Origin: an uncultured Bacilli bacterium
Lineage (GTDB): Bacteria > Bacillota_I > Bacilli_A > RF39 > UBA660
DNA: 64,000 nucleotides
Assembly (NCBI GenBank): GCA_947625535.1
Contig: CANQOR010000001.1
Location: 1-64,000 of the forward strand
Direction of reading: 5' to 3'
The translations under genes were made by a program, and so were the position numbers. Below the pieces are notes generated by a model, which made no database searches, had not been told where the DNA came from, and was given only the letters and a program-made list of their open reading frames with translations. This document shows positions 36,249 to 44,815 of this stretch, piece after piece (the stretch's first letter is position 1; every line of letters starts with the position of its first letter).

Positions 36249-37175
36249 ATGTTAAAAAAATATACTTTTAGAAAAATATCTTTAGCTACTCTACTCCTTT
36301 TATTAGCTTTTTTATTATATAATTTTCCTGATGAATTAAAAGAAGATGTATCTATAAAAAGAGATAAAAGTATTAATATTTATTTAATAGATGAAGATGA
36401 TTTTATAGCAATGAGTGAAATAAGTTCTAATGCTAATAGTATAGATGAACAAATAGAAACGATATTATATTCTTTAATAATAGATTCTAATTATAGTAGT
36501 AATTTACCTAATGGATTTAAAGCTATTATACCTAAAGATACGAAGATATTAGATTATAGTTTGGATGATGGTTTATTTAAGGTTAATTTTAGTAAGGAAT
36601 TTTTAAATATTACAGAAGATAAAGAAGAAAAAATGATTGAAGCAATTATTTTTTCTTTAACAACGATTAAAGATATTAAGAAAATTATGATATTTGTAGA
36701 TGGGGTTAAGTTAAATGAATTACCTAATTCTCATAAGAAGTTAGATTTATATTTAGATCGTAGTTATGGAATTAATAAGGTTTATGATATTAGTACTTTT
36801 TATGATACGAAAATGGTTACGATATATTATTTAAATAAGAAGGATGATTATTATTATGTTCCAATTAGTTATGTTATAAATAGTGATGATACTAAGGTTG
36901 AAATTATTATTAATAATTTAAAGAGTAATCGTTTAAATAGTAGTACTTTATTAAGTCATTTAGATTATCAAGTAGAATTAATGAACTATGAAGAAAATGA
37001 GAATTCTTTAGTTTTAAATTTTAATGATATTTTACTTAATAGTATTTATAATGGTAAGTTAAAGGAAGAAGTAAAATATGCTATTTCTTATTCTATTTAT
37101 GATACTTTAGGAATTAGTGATGTAGTATTTCAAGTAAATGGTAATGTTATTGATGAATTTAGACTTGAAAACTAG
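36249..37175 (+). CDS. gerM: GerM-domain spore protein
   Basis: 308 residues with an uncleaved N-terminal membrane anchor and two GerM domains (about residues 40-165 and 170-300). Each contains the INIYLID/TIYYLN strand and the DGLFKVNFSKEF/ENSLVLNFNDIL strand typical of the fold. In Bacillus, GerM stabilises the SpoIIIAH-SpoIIQ channel complex, which fits its position after spoIIIAH and gerE. No lipobox cysteine is visible, unlike Bacillus GerM. Confidence 0.87.
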   Translation: MLKKYTFRKISLATLLLLLAFLLYNFPDELKEDVSIKRDKSINIYLIDEDDFIAMSEISSNANSIDEQIETILYSLIIDSNYSSNLPNGFKAIIPKDTKILDYSLDDGLFKVNFSKEFLNITEDKEEKMIEAIIFSLTTIKDIKKIMIFVDGVKLNELPNSHKKLDLYLDRSYGINKVYDISTFYDTKMVTIYYLNKKDDYYYVPISYVINSDDTKVEIIINNLKSNRLNSSTLLSHLDYQVELMNYEENENSLVLNFNDILLNSIYNGKLKEEVKYAISYSIYDTLGISDVVFQVNGNVIDEFRLEN

Positions 37176-37214
37176 TAAATTTTATTATATAATCTATTTG
37201 TTCCATGAGTTAAT

Positions 37215-37291
37215 GTCCTCGTAGCTCAGCTGGATAGAGCAATCGCCTTCTAAGCGATCGGTCAGGTGTTCGAATCACCTCGGGGACACCA
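37215..37291 (+). tRNA. tRNA-Arg (anticodon UCU)
   Basis: Cloverleaf read directly: acceptor GTCCTCG/CGGGGAC, D arm GCTC/GAGC, anticodon stem ATCGC/GCGAT with loop CTTCTAA (anticodon TCT), T arm AGGTG/CACCT with TTCGAAT loop, and encoded ACCA. It reads AGA/AGG, the arginine codons favoured by AT-rich genomes. Confidence 0.97.
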
Positions 37292-37301
37292 TGTAAATAT
37301 T

Positions 37302-37334
37302 AAACTCGAGCTAAAATAGTTCGAGTTTTATTTA
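37302..37334 (+). terminator. Terminator of tRNA-Arg
   Basis: AAACTCGA/TCGAGTTT stem followed by T-rich sequence, 11 bases after the tRNA. Confidence 0.8.
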
Positions 37335-37365
37335 TTTTATGTCAAGGTGAAATATTAAACGCGCT

Positions 37366-37394
37366 TGATAAAAGAAGGATTTTATGTTATGATG
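37366..37394 (+). promoter_or_regulatory. Strong promoter of an orphan small RNA
   Basis: TTGATA (37366-37371), exact 17-base spacer, TATGAT (37389-37394), with an extended -10 TG at 37386-37387. Predicted start near 37401. Confidence 0.8.
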
Positions 37395-37400
37395 AATTTG

Positions 37401-37516
37401 TCAAGGAAACTTGTACAAAATAAAAAAGGATACATTTGATTGACAGAATCAAATGCAATCCCTTTTAAGGATAGCATCTGAAATCAACAATAGTTGAAAT
37501 CAGATGTTTTTTTTAT
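37401..37516 (+). ncRNA. Orphan small RNA of about 115 bases
   Basis: Bounded by a near-consensus promoter and a strong terminator, with no open reading frame of note. Hairpins: CAAG/CTTG near the 5' end; a 9-base perfect stem CATTTGATT/AATCAAATG (37434-37456); and the terminator. The unpaired motif AAGGATA precedes both the central hairpin and the terminator hairpin. An outer pairing AAAAGGAT with ATCCCTTTT may close the central element. I match it to no family I know (not SRP, tmRNA, RNase P, 6S or a known riboswitch). Together with the tRNA it fills the 337 bases between gerM and the AAA+ gene. Confidence 0.75.
37476..37516 (+). terminator. Terminator of the small RNA
   Basis: CATCTGA/TCAGATG outer stem with an inner TCAAC/GTTGA stem and eight T on the plus strand. 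It abuts the end of the convergent AAA+ gene. Confidence 0.85.
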
Positions 37517-39093
37517 TTTAAAGTAAATTTATGGGGATTAGTAACTGTTTCACTAGATAGTATAGCTTCCCTTACTAAACCTTCATTTTCTAATAAAGCA
37601 CATTCAACGAAATCTAAACTTTTTAAGATTAAGTTATTTAGATCACGCATACTTTTATCTTTAGAAGATAATAAATCTAATAAACCATTTATATAAGAAT
37701 CTGTAGCTATTAGTTTTACTTTAAATTCTTCTTCATATCTTATCTTTTTAGCTCTTAATAAACTTATTTTAGATTCTAAGATAACTCTTTTTTGTGTTTC
37801 TCTATCTAAAGGATAAAAAGGTATAATATGAGGTATTCTTGTTACTAGTTCTTTACCAAAATATTGGGAATCATATATACGGTGAGGATCAAATGTAGTT
37901 TCTTCAGTAAATGTTTTAAAACCAACTGGTTTTTTACTATCAAATAAGTTTTGGAAAGCACCAGCATAGACTTTGTTTAATAAATGTGTACGAAAGTTAA
38001 AGTCTTCTGATGATTTATCTTTATCTATTAAGAAAGTAGTTCCTTCTAAGAATTTTAACATTATTTCTTTAACTGCTTCTTTAATATCTAGACCACTTTC
38101 CCCTATTTTATCAAATTCATCAAAGAAGATTAAAGCTCTTTCAGCTTTATCTAAATCATAGTTACAAGCTACTATTAAGGAATATAGACAATCTTCAATA
38201 GATGGTCCTTTTATTCCTTCAGGAACTAAGTTAGCTGTATTTACTTCAATAAATGGTAATCCTAGGTAGTTAGCGGCAGCTTTAATAGTTTCTGTTTTAC
38301 CTGTACCAGTCTCCCCTATTATAAGGATTGGTTCAGTACCATATTTTAAACCACCACGATAGTTCATTATTAATGTTTTAGCTATGATTTTTATTTCTTC
38401 ATCGTGACCAAAGACTCTTTCTTTAATATAGGTTTCTAAACCTTTTAGGGAAACTCCAGTTGGATCTATATCTATAGATTTTTTATTGCTTTCAACTACT
38501 GCAGGAGCTTTTTGAACTTCTTTAAGAGTTTCTATTTCTTTAACATGACCATTTTCAACTATTATTTTAGTAGTTCCTTTAGCGGCTTCAGAAGATTTAA
38601 ATTGAGAGATTAAATTACGATATCTTAATAGTTCTTTTTTTAATATTTCAATATCACTAATACTTAGTAAAGCATCTAGACAATCTTCATTTAGAATTAC
38701 AGCAGGTTTTTTCTTTTGCATAGAGTATTCTTCACGAGGATTAGGTGCTGTAATTATTTTCATATTTACTCTTTTTTTAGTTATTCCTTTAGGTGTACTT
38801 TCAACTAAGATAAGGGAATCTTTTTCTTCGGTAAAGAAATATTCTTTAACAAATTCTATATCATCATAATCATATATTTCACATAGTTCTTTAGCATTAT
38901 ATATAGAATCTATTAAAAATTCTTGTTCTTCAATTGTCGTAATAGAATCAGCTACTTTATATACATCACTACTATAGAATAAATTACCCATAGAATAGCC
39001 TTCAACTACATCAATCGGAATTAAGATATATTTTATTTCTGATAGTTTTACTTTGGCATACTTAATACCATAATCGATACGTTCTTTTTCCAT
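37513..39093 (-). CDS. ClpX-like AAA+ ATPase
   Basis: About 526 residues. The C-terminal half is an AAA+ module of the ClpX/HslU kind: a FGHDEEIK lead-in, Walker A GETGTGKTE, pore-like IEVNTANLVPEGIKGPS, Walker B ALIFFDEFDKIGE, and a sensor region with LVTRIPHIIPFYPL. The N-terminal 200 residues are unrecognised and lack the ClpX zinc finger, so the substrate or partner probably differs. The ATG at 39093 follows AGGTGA; a longer open frame to 39150 is unlikely. Monocistronic. Confidence 0.8.
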   Translation of the reverse strand: MEKERIDYGIKYAKVKLSEIKYILIPIDVVEGYSMGNLFYSSDVYKVADSITTIEEQEFLIDSIYNAKELCEIYDYDDIEFVKEYFFTEEKDSLILVESTPKGITKKRVNMKIITAPNPREEYSMQKKKPAVILNEDCLDALLSISDIEILKKELLRYRNLISQFKSSEAAKGTTKIIVENGHVKEIETLKEVQKAPAVVESNKKSIDIDPTGVSLKGLETYIKERVFGHDEEIKIIAKTLIMNYRGGLKYGTEPILIIGETGTGKTETIKAAANYLGLPFIEVNTANLVPEGIKGPSIEDCLYSLIVACNYDLDKAERALIFFDEFDKIGESGLDIKEAVKEIMLKFLEGTTFLIDKDKSSEDFNFRTHLLNKVYAGAFQNLFDSKKPVGFKTFTEETTFDPHRIYDSQYFGKELVTRIPHIIPFYPLDRETQKRVILESKISLLRAKKIRYEEEFKVKLIATDSYINGLLDLLSSKDKSMRDLNNLILKSLDFVECALLENEGLVREAILSSETVTNPHKFTLK

Positions 39094-39138
39094 AATGTCA
39101 CCTGATTCGTAATGCTTTTTATTATATATTAAAGTGCA

Positions 39139-39171
39139 ATAAAAAAGCAATCTAATTTTATTTAGATTGCC
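39139..39171 (-). terminator. Terminator of frr
   Basis: GCAATCTA/TAGATTGC stem with six T on the minus strand, overlapping the frr stop codon. Confidence 0.85.
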
Positions 39172-39701
39172 ATTAATTCTTCTTCTTTTTCTTTTAGTTT
39201 ATCATCGATTTTTTTATTATATTCATTAATTAGTTTTTGAACTTCTTCTAACATTGTTTTTTCTTGATCTTCTGGAATACTTTCATCTTTTTTAATATCT
39301 TCATTAGCTTCTTGACGAACTTTTCTTAAAGCTACTTTAGTTTCTTCAGCTATTTGTTTAGCTTGTTTAACGTATTCTCTTCTTCTTTCTTCAGTAAGTT
39401 CGGGAACTGTTAAGATAACTGATTCACCATTATCAGTAGGATTAATACCTAAATTAGCTTCTTGGATAGCTTTAACTATATCTTTTAAGCAAGATTTATC
39501 AAATGGTTTAATCATCAATGTTTTGGCTTCAGGAACTGTTATATTGGCTAAACTTTGAATAGGTGTTGGTGTTCCATAGTATTCAACATTAATACCATTT
39601 ACCATAGCTGAATTAGCTCTTCCGGCTCTAATTGTTTTAAGGCGATTATCCATTACTTCTAAAGCACTCATCATCTTAAATTCTATATCACTGTCTATCA
39701 T
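39162..39701 (-). CDS. frr: Ribosome recycling factor
   Basis: Splits post-termination ribosomes with EF-G. LKTIRAGRANSAMVNGINVEYYG, IKPFDKSCLKDIVKAIQ and LTEERRREYVKQAK mark the family; 179 residues. The usual pyrH between tsf and frr is absent here; instead a thioredoxin-fold protein gene precedes frr. Confidence 0.96.
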   Translation of the reverse strand: MIDSDIEFKMMSALEVMDNRLKTIRAGRANSAMVNGINVEYYGTPTPIQSLANITVPEAKTLMIKPFDKSCLKDIVKAIQEANLGINPTDNGESVILTVPELTEERRREYVKQAKQIAEETKVALRKVRQEANEDIKKDESIPEDQEKTMLEEVQKLINEYNKKIDDKLKEKEEELMAI

Positions 39702-39743
39702 TTTTATCTCTTCCTTTAATAATTTAATTATAAAGCATAAATG

Positions 39744-40334
39744 TTATTTATTCAAATAATATTTATTAATTGCATTAGTTATTTCACCTTGGAATATAAA
39801 TTCTTGTTCTTCACTCCAATAGTTTTCAATAGTTTCATTATTTTTCATCGCAGATGTTTCTATATTATAGTATAGTACTTTACCATTATCTATGATATAT
39901 AAACTAGGAGCTAGTAAGTTAGTATCACTATCATCTGTTGTAACTAAGTATCCTTTTAATAGTTCTTTTATTTCATAGTAGTTAGAATTTTTTTGATATT
40001 TATCATTATTTAAATCATAGTAATATACTTTATCTATTTTAAGTTTATTAAATACTTCATCTATTTCTTCAATATATTTTTGAGAATATATTGAAGAACT
40101 ACTACCTATAAAGATTATATTTTTACCATTACGAAGTAATGAAATCATTTTAGTACCAGATATTACTTCATAGTATTCATTTTTATTTTCACTATAGTAA
40201 TCATTTATTTTGTATATTTTTCTTTCACTATTACTAGCATATTTTTCACTTAAGTAAACAAAAGCACAAGCCATAGCTAGAAATAAGATTATATATATTA
40301 TTTTTCTTAAACGAGATTTTAATCTTGGATTCAT
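39744..40334 (-). CDS. Membrane-anchored thioredoxin-fold protein with CxxC replaced by SxxS
   Basis: 196 residues with one N-terminal membrane anchor (about 12-28) and an outside domain. The stretch IIFIGSSSSIYSQKYIEEI aligns with the active-site strand of small thioredoxins (G-x-x-x-C-P-Y-C), but both cysteines are serine (SIYS). Later PSLYIIDNGKVLYY fits the cis-proline and following strand. It resembles PedC/BrcD-type bacteriocin accessory or thioredoxin-like proteins, without redox chemistry. Between tsf and frr, separated from tsf by a terminator. Confidence 0.65.
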   Translation of the reverse strand: MNPRLKSRLRKIIYIILFLAMACAFVYLSEKYASNSERKIYKINDYYSENKNEYYEVISGTKMISLLRNGKNIIFIGSSSSIYSQKYIEEIDEVFNKLKIDKVYYYDLNNDKYQKNSNYYEIKELLKGYLVTTDDSDTNLLAPSLYIIDNGKVLYYNIETSAMKNNETIENYWSEEQEFIFQGEITNAINKYYLNK

Positions 40335-40388
40335 AAAAACACTCCCTATAAGAAATTATATCATAAATGTCTTTTATTTATTAGAAAT

Positions 40389-40417
40389 AAAAAAGACACT
40401 TGTCTTAAAAGTGTCTA
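40389..40417 (-). terminator. Terminator of rpsB-tsf
   Basis: AGACACTT/AAGTGTCT stem, 7-base loop, T-run on the minus strand, 8 bases after the tsf stop. Confidence 0.85.
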
Positions 40418-40424
40418 ATTTATA

Positions 40425-41297
40425 TTAATTACCTATTTGGGCCATTACTTCTTCAGCGAAGTTATCTTGACGTTTTTCAATACCTTCACCTACGACAAAG
40501 CTAGTACAAGCAATTAATTCTCCTCCATTGTTAGTTACGTATTTAGTTACATCAATATCGCCATCTTTAATGAAAGCTTGAAGTGATAAACAAATTTCTT
40601 TGAAGAATTTGTTTAAACGACCATCAACCATTTTTTCAGCGATATCAGCAGGTTTTCCTTCGTTCATAGCTTGTTCTTTAAGAACTTCTCTTTCACGAGC
40701 TATTTCTTCTTCAGGAACATCTTCTTTGAAAACATATTTAGGTTTCATGGCAGCTGCTTGCATTGCTACATCTTTAGCTACTTCTTCGTTAGCTCCTTTG
40801 ATTACAGATACAACAGCAATTTTTCCACCCATATGTAGGTATGTCCCGAATACTTCGTCTTTTTTCTTTTCGATAACAGCTAGACGACGGAAGTCTAATT
40901 TTTCTCCGATTTTAGCTGTTTTAGCAACCATTAAATCTCTAATAGTTCCATCTTTATATTTAAGTTCGTTAGCTTCTTCTAATGTTTTAGCTTTACTTTT
41001 TAGAATAGTTTCACCAACTGTTTTAATTAAATCTTTGAATTCTTCATTTTTAGTAACAAAGTCTGTTTCTGCATTAATTTCAATCATAACAGCTTTATTA
41101 CCTTTTACAAAGATATCTGCTAAACCTTCAGCAGCAATACGTGATTCTTTCTTACCAGCTTTAGCAATACCTTTTTCACGTAACCAATCAACAGCTGCTT
41201 CAAGATTGCCATCACATTCAGTTAAAGCTTTTTTGCAATCCATCATACCAGCACCAGTTTGTTCACGTAATTCTTTAACTAAGCTTGCGCTTATCAT
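40425..41297 (-). CDS. tsf: Elongation factor Ts
   Basis: Nucleotide exchange factor for EF-Tu. SLVKELREQTGAGMMDCKKAL is diagnostic, followed by GIAKAGKKESRIAAEG and EINAETDFVTKNEEF. 290 residues. It follows rpsB by about 30 bases, forming the conserved rpsB-tsf operon. Confidence 0.97.
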   Translation of the reverse strand: MISASLVKELREQTGAGMMDCKKALTECDGNLEAAVDWLREKGIAKAGKKESRIAAEGLADIFVKGNKAVMIEINAETDFVTKNEEFKDLIKTVGETILKSKAKTLEEANELKYKDGTIRDLMVAKTAKIGEKLDFRRLAVIEKKKDEVFGTYLHMGGKIAVVSVIKGANEEVAKDVAMQAAAMKPKYVFKEDVPEEEIAREREVLKEQAMNEGKPADIAEKMVDGRLNKFFKEICLSLQAFIKDGDIDVTKYVTNNGGELIACTSFVVGEGIEKRQDNFAEEVMAQIGN

Positions 41298-41328
41298 ACT
41301 TGTAACCCTTCTTTCTAAAAAATTTATA

Positions 41329-42306
41329 TTATTCGCTTAATGAAGCAATTAATTCATCTTTTTTCATAGCAGAATAACCTTTAATTCCTGAAGCTTTAGC
41401 CATGGCTTTTAGTTCAGTTAAAGTTTTAGTACTTAAGTCTTCTTCTACTTCAGCAACAGTTTCTTCTGTTACTTCAGTTTCTTCTTCAACTACTTCTTCT
41501 GCTTCTTCTTTTTTAGCTTTTTTATCTTCTTCAAAAGATTCTTCTAAAGTTTCAGCAAAATTTTCTTCTTTTTTAGAATCTTTCTTAGCCTTTTTATCTT
41601 CTTCTGTTACATAGTCGATTATTTCGCCACCATTTGCTTCAGCAATGGCATTTCCTAATACACCTAGAACAACTTTAACAGCTCTTACAGCATCATCATT
41701 ACCAGGGATTACATAATCAACATCATCTGGATCACAATTTGTATCTACGATACCGAAAATAGGAATATTTAATTTTCTTGCTTCTCTAATTGCATTTAAT
41801 TCTTTTTTAGGATCAACAATTATTAAAGCTTGTGGTAATTTATCCATTGAACGGATACCACATAATAATTTGTTTAGTTTTTCATATTCTTTTTTAAGAT
41901 TTATAACTTCTTTTTTAGGTAAAACATCAAATGTTCCATCTTTTTCCATATTTTCAATTTCTTCAAGACGTTTTACTCTACTTCTAATAGTACGGAAGTT
42001 TGTTAATGTACCTCCTAACCATCTTTCAGTTACATAATATGAATTTGTCCTTTCGGCATTTTCTTTAGCAGCTTCTTGAGCTTGCTTTTTAGTTCCTACG
42101 AATAGGAATGTTCCTCCATTTGCAGCAATTTTATTAATTTCTGCATATGCTTCTTCGATTTTTGCTAATGTTTTTTGCAAATCGATAATATAAATGTCAT
42201 CTCTAGTTGTAAAAATGTACTCTTTCATTTTTGGATTCCATCTTTTTGTTTGATGTCCAAAATGAACTCCAGCTTCTAATAAATAACTTAAAGAAACTAC
42301 GGCCAT
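41329..42306 (-). CDS. rpsB: 30S ribosomal protein S2 with acidic/SAP-like C-terminal extension
   Basis: Residues 1-225 are a standard S2 ([39 protein letters not shown]). An extra 90 or so residues follow: a lysine- and glutamate-rich linker, then a compact [20 protein letters not shown] unit ending in [10 protein letters not shown]. This unit resembles the SAP or Rho-N-type nucleic-acid-binding helix-extended-loop-helix fold. The frame is continuous to a single stop, and AGGAGGG precedes the ATG, so this is not an annotation artefact. It may give S2 an extra RNA-binding tail. Confidence 0.93.
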   Translation of the reverse strand: MAVVSLSYLLEAGVHFGHQTKRWNPKMKEYIFTTRDDIYIIDLQKTLAKIEEAYAEINKIAANGGTFLFVGTKKQAQEAAKENAERTNSYYVTERWLGGTLTNFRTIRSRVKRLEEIENMEKDGTFDVLPKKEVINLKKEYEKLNKLLCGIRSMDKLPQALIIVDPKKELNAIREARKLNIPIFGIVDTNCDPDDVDYVIPGNDDAVRAVKVVLGVLGNAIAEANGGEIIDYVTEEDKKAKKDSKKEENFAETLEESFEEDKKAKKEEAEEVVEEETEVTEETVAEVEEDLSTKTLTELKAMAKASGIKGYSAMKKDELIASLSE

Positions 42307-42425
42307 AAAAATTTCCCTCCTTCGTTATACTTCTGTTTGTTTCTAAATATATTCACTTATTAAGCACTCGAATATAAAATTCACAAACATGTTTATTTGC
42401 TTTTTAAAGCCGGTACTATTGTATC

Positions 42426-42456
42426 AAAAAAAAGTACTTATAACAAGTACTTTTTG
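42426..42456 (-). terminator. Terminator upstream of rpsB (end of preceding gene)
   Basis: AAAAGTACTT/AAGTACTTTT stem, symmetrical A and T runs, so it may act both ways; 8 bases after the stop of the 228-residue gene. The 120 bases between it and rpsB hold the rpsB leader, in which I see no recognisable regulatory RNA. Confidence 0.8.
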
Positions 42457-42463
42457 ATATTTT

Positions 42464-43150
42464 TTATCTTCTTGAAACTAATCTTAATGAACCTTCACAT
42501 TGTTCATTTACTAATGTAGCATTATCTGGTACATCAACAATTAATTCTTTATCCATCATTTCACTAAATGGTTTAGTATGACATATTTGATAATCGATTT
42601 GAACATCAGATAAACCTTCTACTGTTATTTTAGAATAATCAACATTATCTTTAGGTTCTATTACTTTAGTATATGTAGCATTTATTTTTTTAAAAGCTTC
42701 TTTACCATCTAGTTGATATCCATCTGGAGCCATATAAATACTAGTATCACCTATTTTAGTTTCAATAGCTGGTACTCTTTCTTCATAATAACCATTAATT
42801 GTTAAAACAACAATATCATGACCATCTTCAGTATAGTATTCATCTAATACTTGGCAATATTTAATATTAGATTTAGTTATTTCATTATATAGTTTTTTAC
42901 CATCACAATAACTTATATCATAAGCTTGATTAATAGTTACTTCATTAGGTAACATTAAGAAACTTTCATTAGTATATTCAGCTACTAAGTTTTTAACTCT
43001 TTGATTTTCTTTACCATTTATTAAATAATTAGCACCAGTAATTCCACCTACGACAAGACCACCTGCTATAATAATAGCTGCTATTGTTTTACCAATTCTT
43101 TTAGCACCAGTCTTTTTTTCAGCATGTGCACCATTTGTATTATTTTCCAT
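42464..43150 (-). CDS. Uncharacterised single-pass membrane protein
   Basis: 228 residues: a lysine-rich cytoplasmic N terminus (about 20), a glycine-rich membrane helix (IAAIIIAGGLVVGGITGANYL), then an outside domain of about 180 residues with four cysteines. No family recognised. It has its own terminator and is separated from the lysozyme gene by about 70 bases. Probably a cell-surface protein. Confidence 0.7.
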   Translation of the reverse strand: MENNTNGAHAEKKTGAKRIGKTIAAIIIAGGLVVGGITGANYLINGKENQRVKNLVAEYTNESFLMLPNEVTINQAYDISYCDGKKLYNEITKSNIKYCQVLDEYYTEDGHDIVVLTINGYYEERVPAIETKIGDTSIYMAPDGYQLDGKEAFKKINATYTKVIEPKDNVDYSKITVEGLSDVQIDYQICHTKPFSEMMDKELIVDVPDNATLVNEQCEGSLRLVSRR

Positions 43151-43211
43151 TTAAATCCCCCTAAGTGTTAATAATTTTAACATTCTAGAGTATTTTAGTC
43201 AAATTTTGCAT

Positions 43212-43236
43212 AAAAAAACTACTCTTCGTAGTTTTC
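43212..43236 (-). terminator. Terminator of the GH25 gene
   Basis: AAAACTAC/GTAGTTTT stem, minus-strand T-run; it includes the stop codon of the gene. Confidence 0.8.
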
Positions 43237-44706
43237 TTCGATTATATCTGGTTCAGGTTCTGGTTCTGGTAAATCAAGACAATCTAAGTTATTTATATAA
43301 TATTCAGTATCATCGATAATAATTTTGATAAAGTTTTCATTTAAACCTATTATATTTATTAATGTTCCTTCATTTAAAGTAAGATATTCATTATTATTTA
43401 AGAATAAGTAAGGTTTATATAGTAATGTAACATCTTTTTTTAAAGGTAATTCTAAATTAGTTTCTTCGAAGATAATTTCTTCAAGATTCATTTCAAAGCA
43501 ATTAGGATCATTTATATAATAGAAGTTATCTTCATAGATAATTTTTATCCATTTATCATTCATACCTACCACTTCTATATTAGTATCTTTAGGTAAAGTA
43601 CCTGCTTTATTAGGTAAATTGTTATAAGGACTTATTCTTAAATTAACTTCTTTAGTTAATTTAGTAGACATATCCATATCTTTAAAGATTACTTCTTCTA
43701 AGTTACCAGGATTATATACTCCATTTACAATACTTCTTTTAGTTGCATCATTAGTTACACTAAAGTAGGAAACATTCATATCTACACGACCAGTTATACC
43801 TGGAACACTACCACTACTAGTATATTGCCACATATGATGACGTCCTTTATAAGTATTTACATCATTATATAAAGCTAACCAAAGACGATAATTAGCAAAC
43901 TTAGCCGTATCAAAGTATTTATTAAAAGCATTAGCATAAGAATATATCATCGGAGTATAACCTTTACTTTTTATATAATCACAAAAAGCAATAGCATTAT
44001 TAGTTAAAGTACTATAACTTACTCCTTTTAATCGATTACGATTAAATATTTCTGTATCAATAGCAACAGGATATGATATATCATAATCTTTAATTAAGTT
44101 AACTACCCATTTAGCTTCTTCAATAGCTTCATTTTTATTTTTAGCCATTGAAAAGAAATAAACACCAACATTGATATTATTAGCAGTAGCTCCTTTAATA
44201 TTATCTAAGAAACGATTATCTAAAGTTATTTCACCACTATCCATACCACGATAACCACATCTTATCATAACAAAGTTAATGCCAGCAGCTTTAACTTTTT
44301 TCCAATCTATTTTACCTTGCCAAGTAGAGACATCAATACCTAAACTTGTTTCATTAGTTTCATATTTTTCAACAGCTTTTTTAGCTGTAGTTTTTTTAGC
44401 TTTACCTTTTTCTTTTTCATTCATTTTAACAGCTAGGGAAGGATCTTCTTTTATTTCTTTTTTACTAGCTAAATAAGTATTACCTATATCATCATACAAT
44501 TCTATTACTTCAAAATCATTAGATGATTCTAAGAAATCAAAGATTTTTTCATCATATAAAGAAATTTTTTTAGTAGGTATTTTATTATTAACATTATTTT
44601 CTATTTTAATAGCATAACTATGATGATTTAAAGATACAAAAGAAAGAACTACAAATAGTAGAACAAGAATAAATATTATTTTTTTATCTTTACTTACCTT
44701 TTTCAT
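43219..44706 (-). CDS. GH25 lysozyme-type muramidase with SH3-like repeats
   Basis: 495 residues. A signal or anchor helix (about 9-27) is followed by a spacer and a GH25 catalytic domain near residues 120-320 (GIDVSTWQGKIDWKKVKAAG, FVMIRCGYRG, VAIDTEIF, MWQYTSSG, with the acidic catalytic residues in place). Two SH3-like wall-binding modules follow (KEVNLRISPYNNLPNKAGTL and a second at 420-480) and a short acidic tail. It likely cuts peptidoglycan glycan strands outside the membrane, in wall turnover or spore-related remodelling. Confidence 0.9.
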   Translation of the reverse strand: MKKVSKDKKIIFILVLLFVVLSFVSLNHHSYAIKIENNVNNKIPTKKISLYDEKIFDFLESSNDFEVIELYDDIGNTYLASKKEIKEDPSLAVKMNEKEKGKAKKTTAKKAVEKYETNETSLGIDVSTWQGKIDWKKVKAAGINFVMIRCGYRGMDSGEITLDNRFLDNIKGATANNINVGVYFFSMAKNKNEAIEEAKWVVNLIKDYDISYPVAIDTEIFNRNRLKGVSYSTLTNNAIAFCDYIKSKGYTPMIYSYANAFNKYFDTAKFANYRLWLALYNDVNTYKGRHHMWQYTSSGSVPGITGRVDMNVSYFSVTNDATKRSIVNGVYNPGNLEEVIFKDMDMSTKLTKEVNLRISPYNNLPNKAGTLPKDTNIEVVGMNDKWIKIIYEDNFYYINDPNCFEMNLEEIIFEETNLELPLKKDVTLLYKPYLFLNNNEYLTLNEGTLINIIGLNENFIKIIIDDTEYYINNLDCLDLPEPEPEPDIIEENYEE

Positions 44707-44791
44707 ATCTTTTATCTCCTATTTTTACTATAACAAACTTAATTTTTTACTGCAATAAATCGAAGATTTTATTTAATTTTTGACGTCAAAT

Positions 44792-44815
44792 AAAAAAGAC
44801 TTTTTAAGTCTTTTA
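44792..44815 (-). terminator. Terminator of the rhomboid gene
   Basis: AAAAGACT/AGTCTTTT stem and T-run on the minus strand, overlapping the rhomboid stop. Confidence 0.8.

Noticed and set aside
40600-41340. A 246-codon open frame on the plus strand opposite tsf
   Set aside because: It is the antisense shadow of tsf, has no ribosome-binding site, and its composition (serine- and leucine-rich) is what antisense of a lysine/glutamate-rich gene gives.
42307-42425. Ribosomal protein S2 leader regulatory RNA
   Set aside because: The 120-base leader has only weak, unconvincing pairings; I could not identify a known S2-binding structure.
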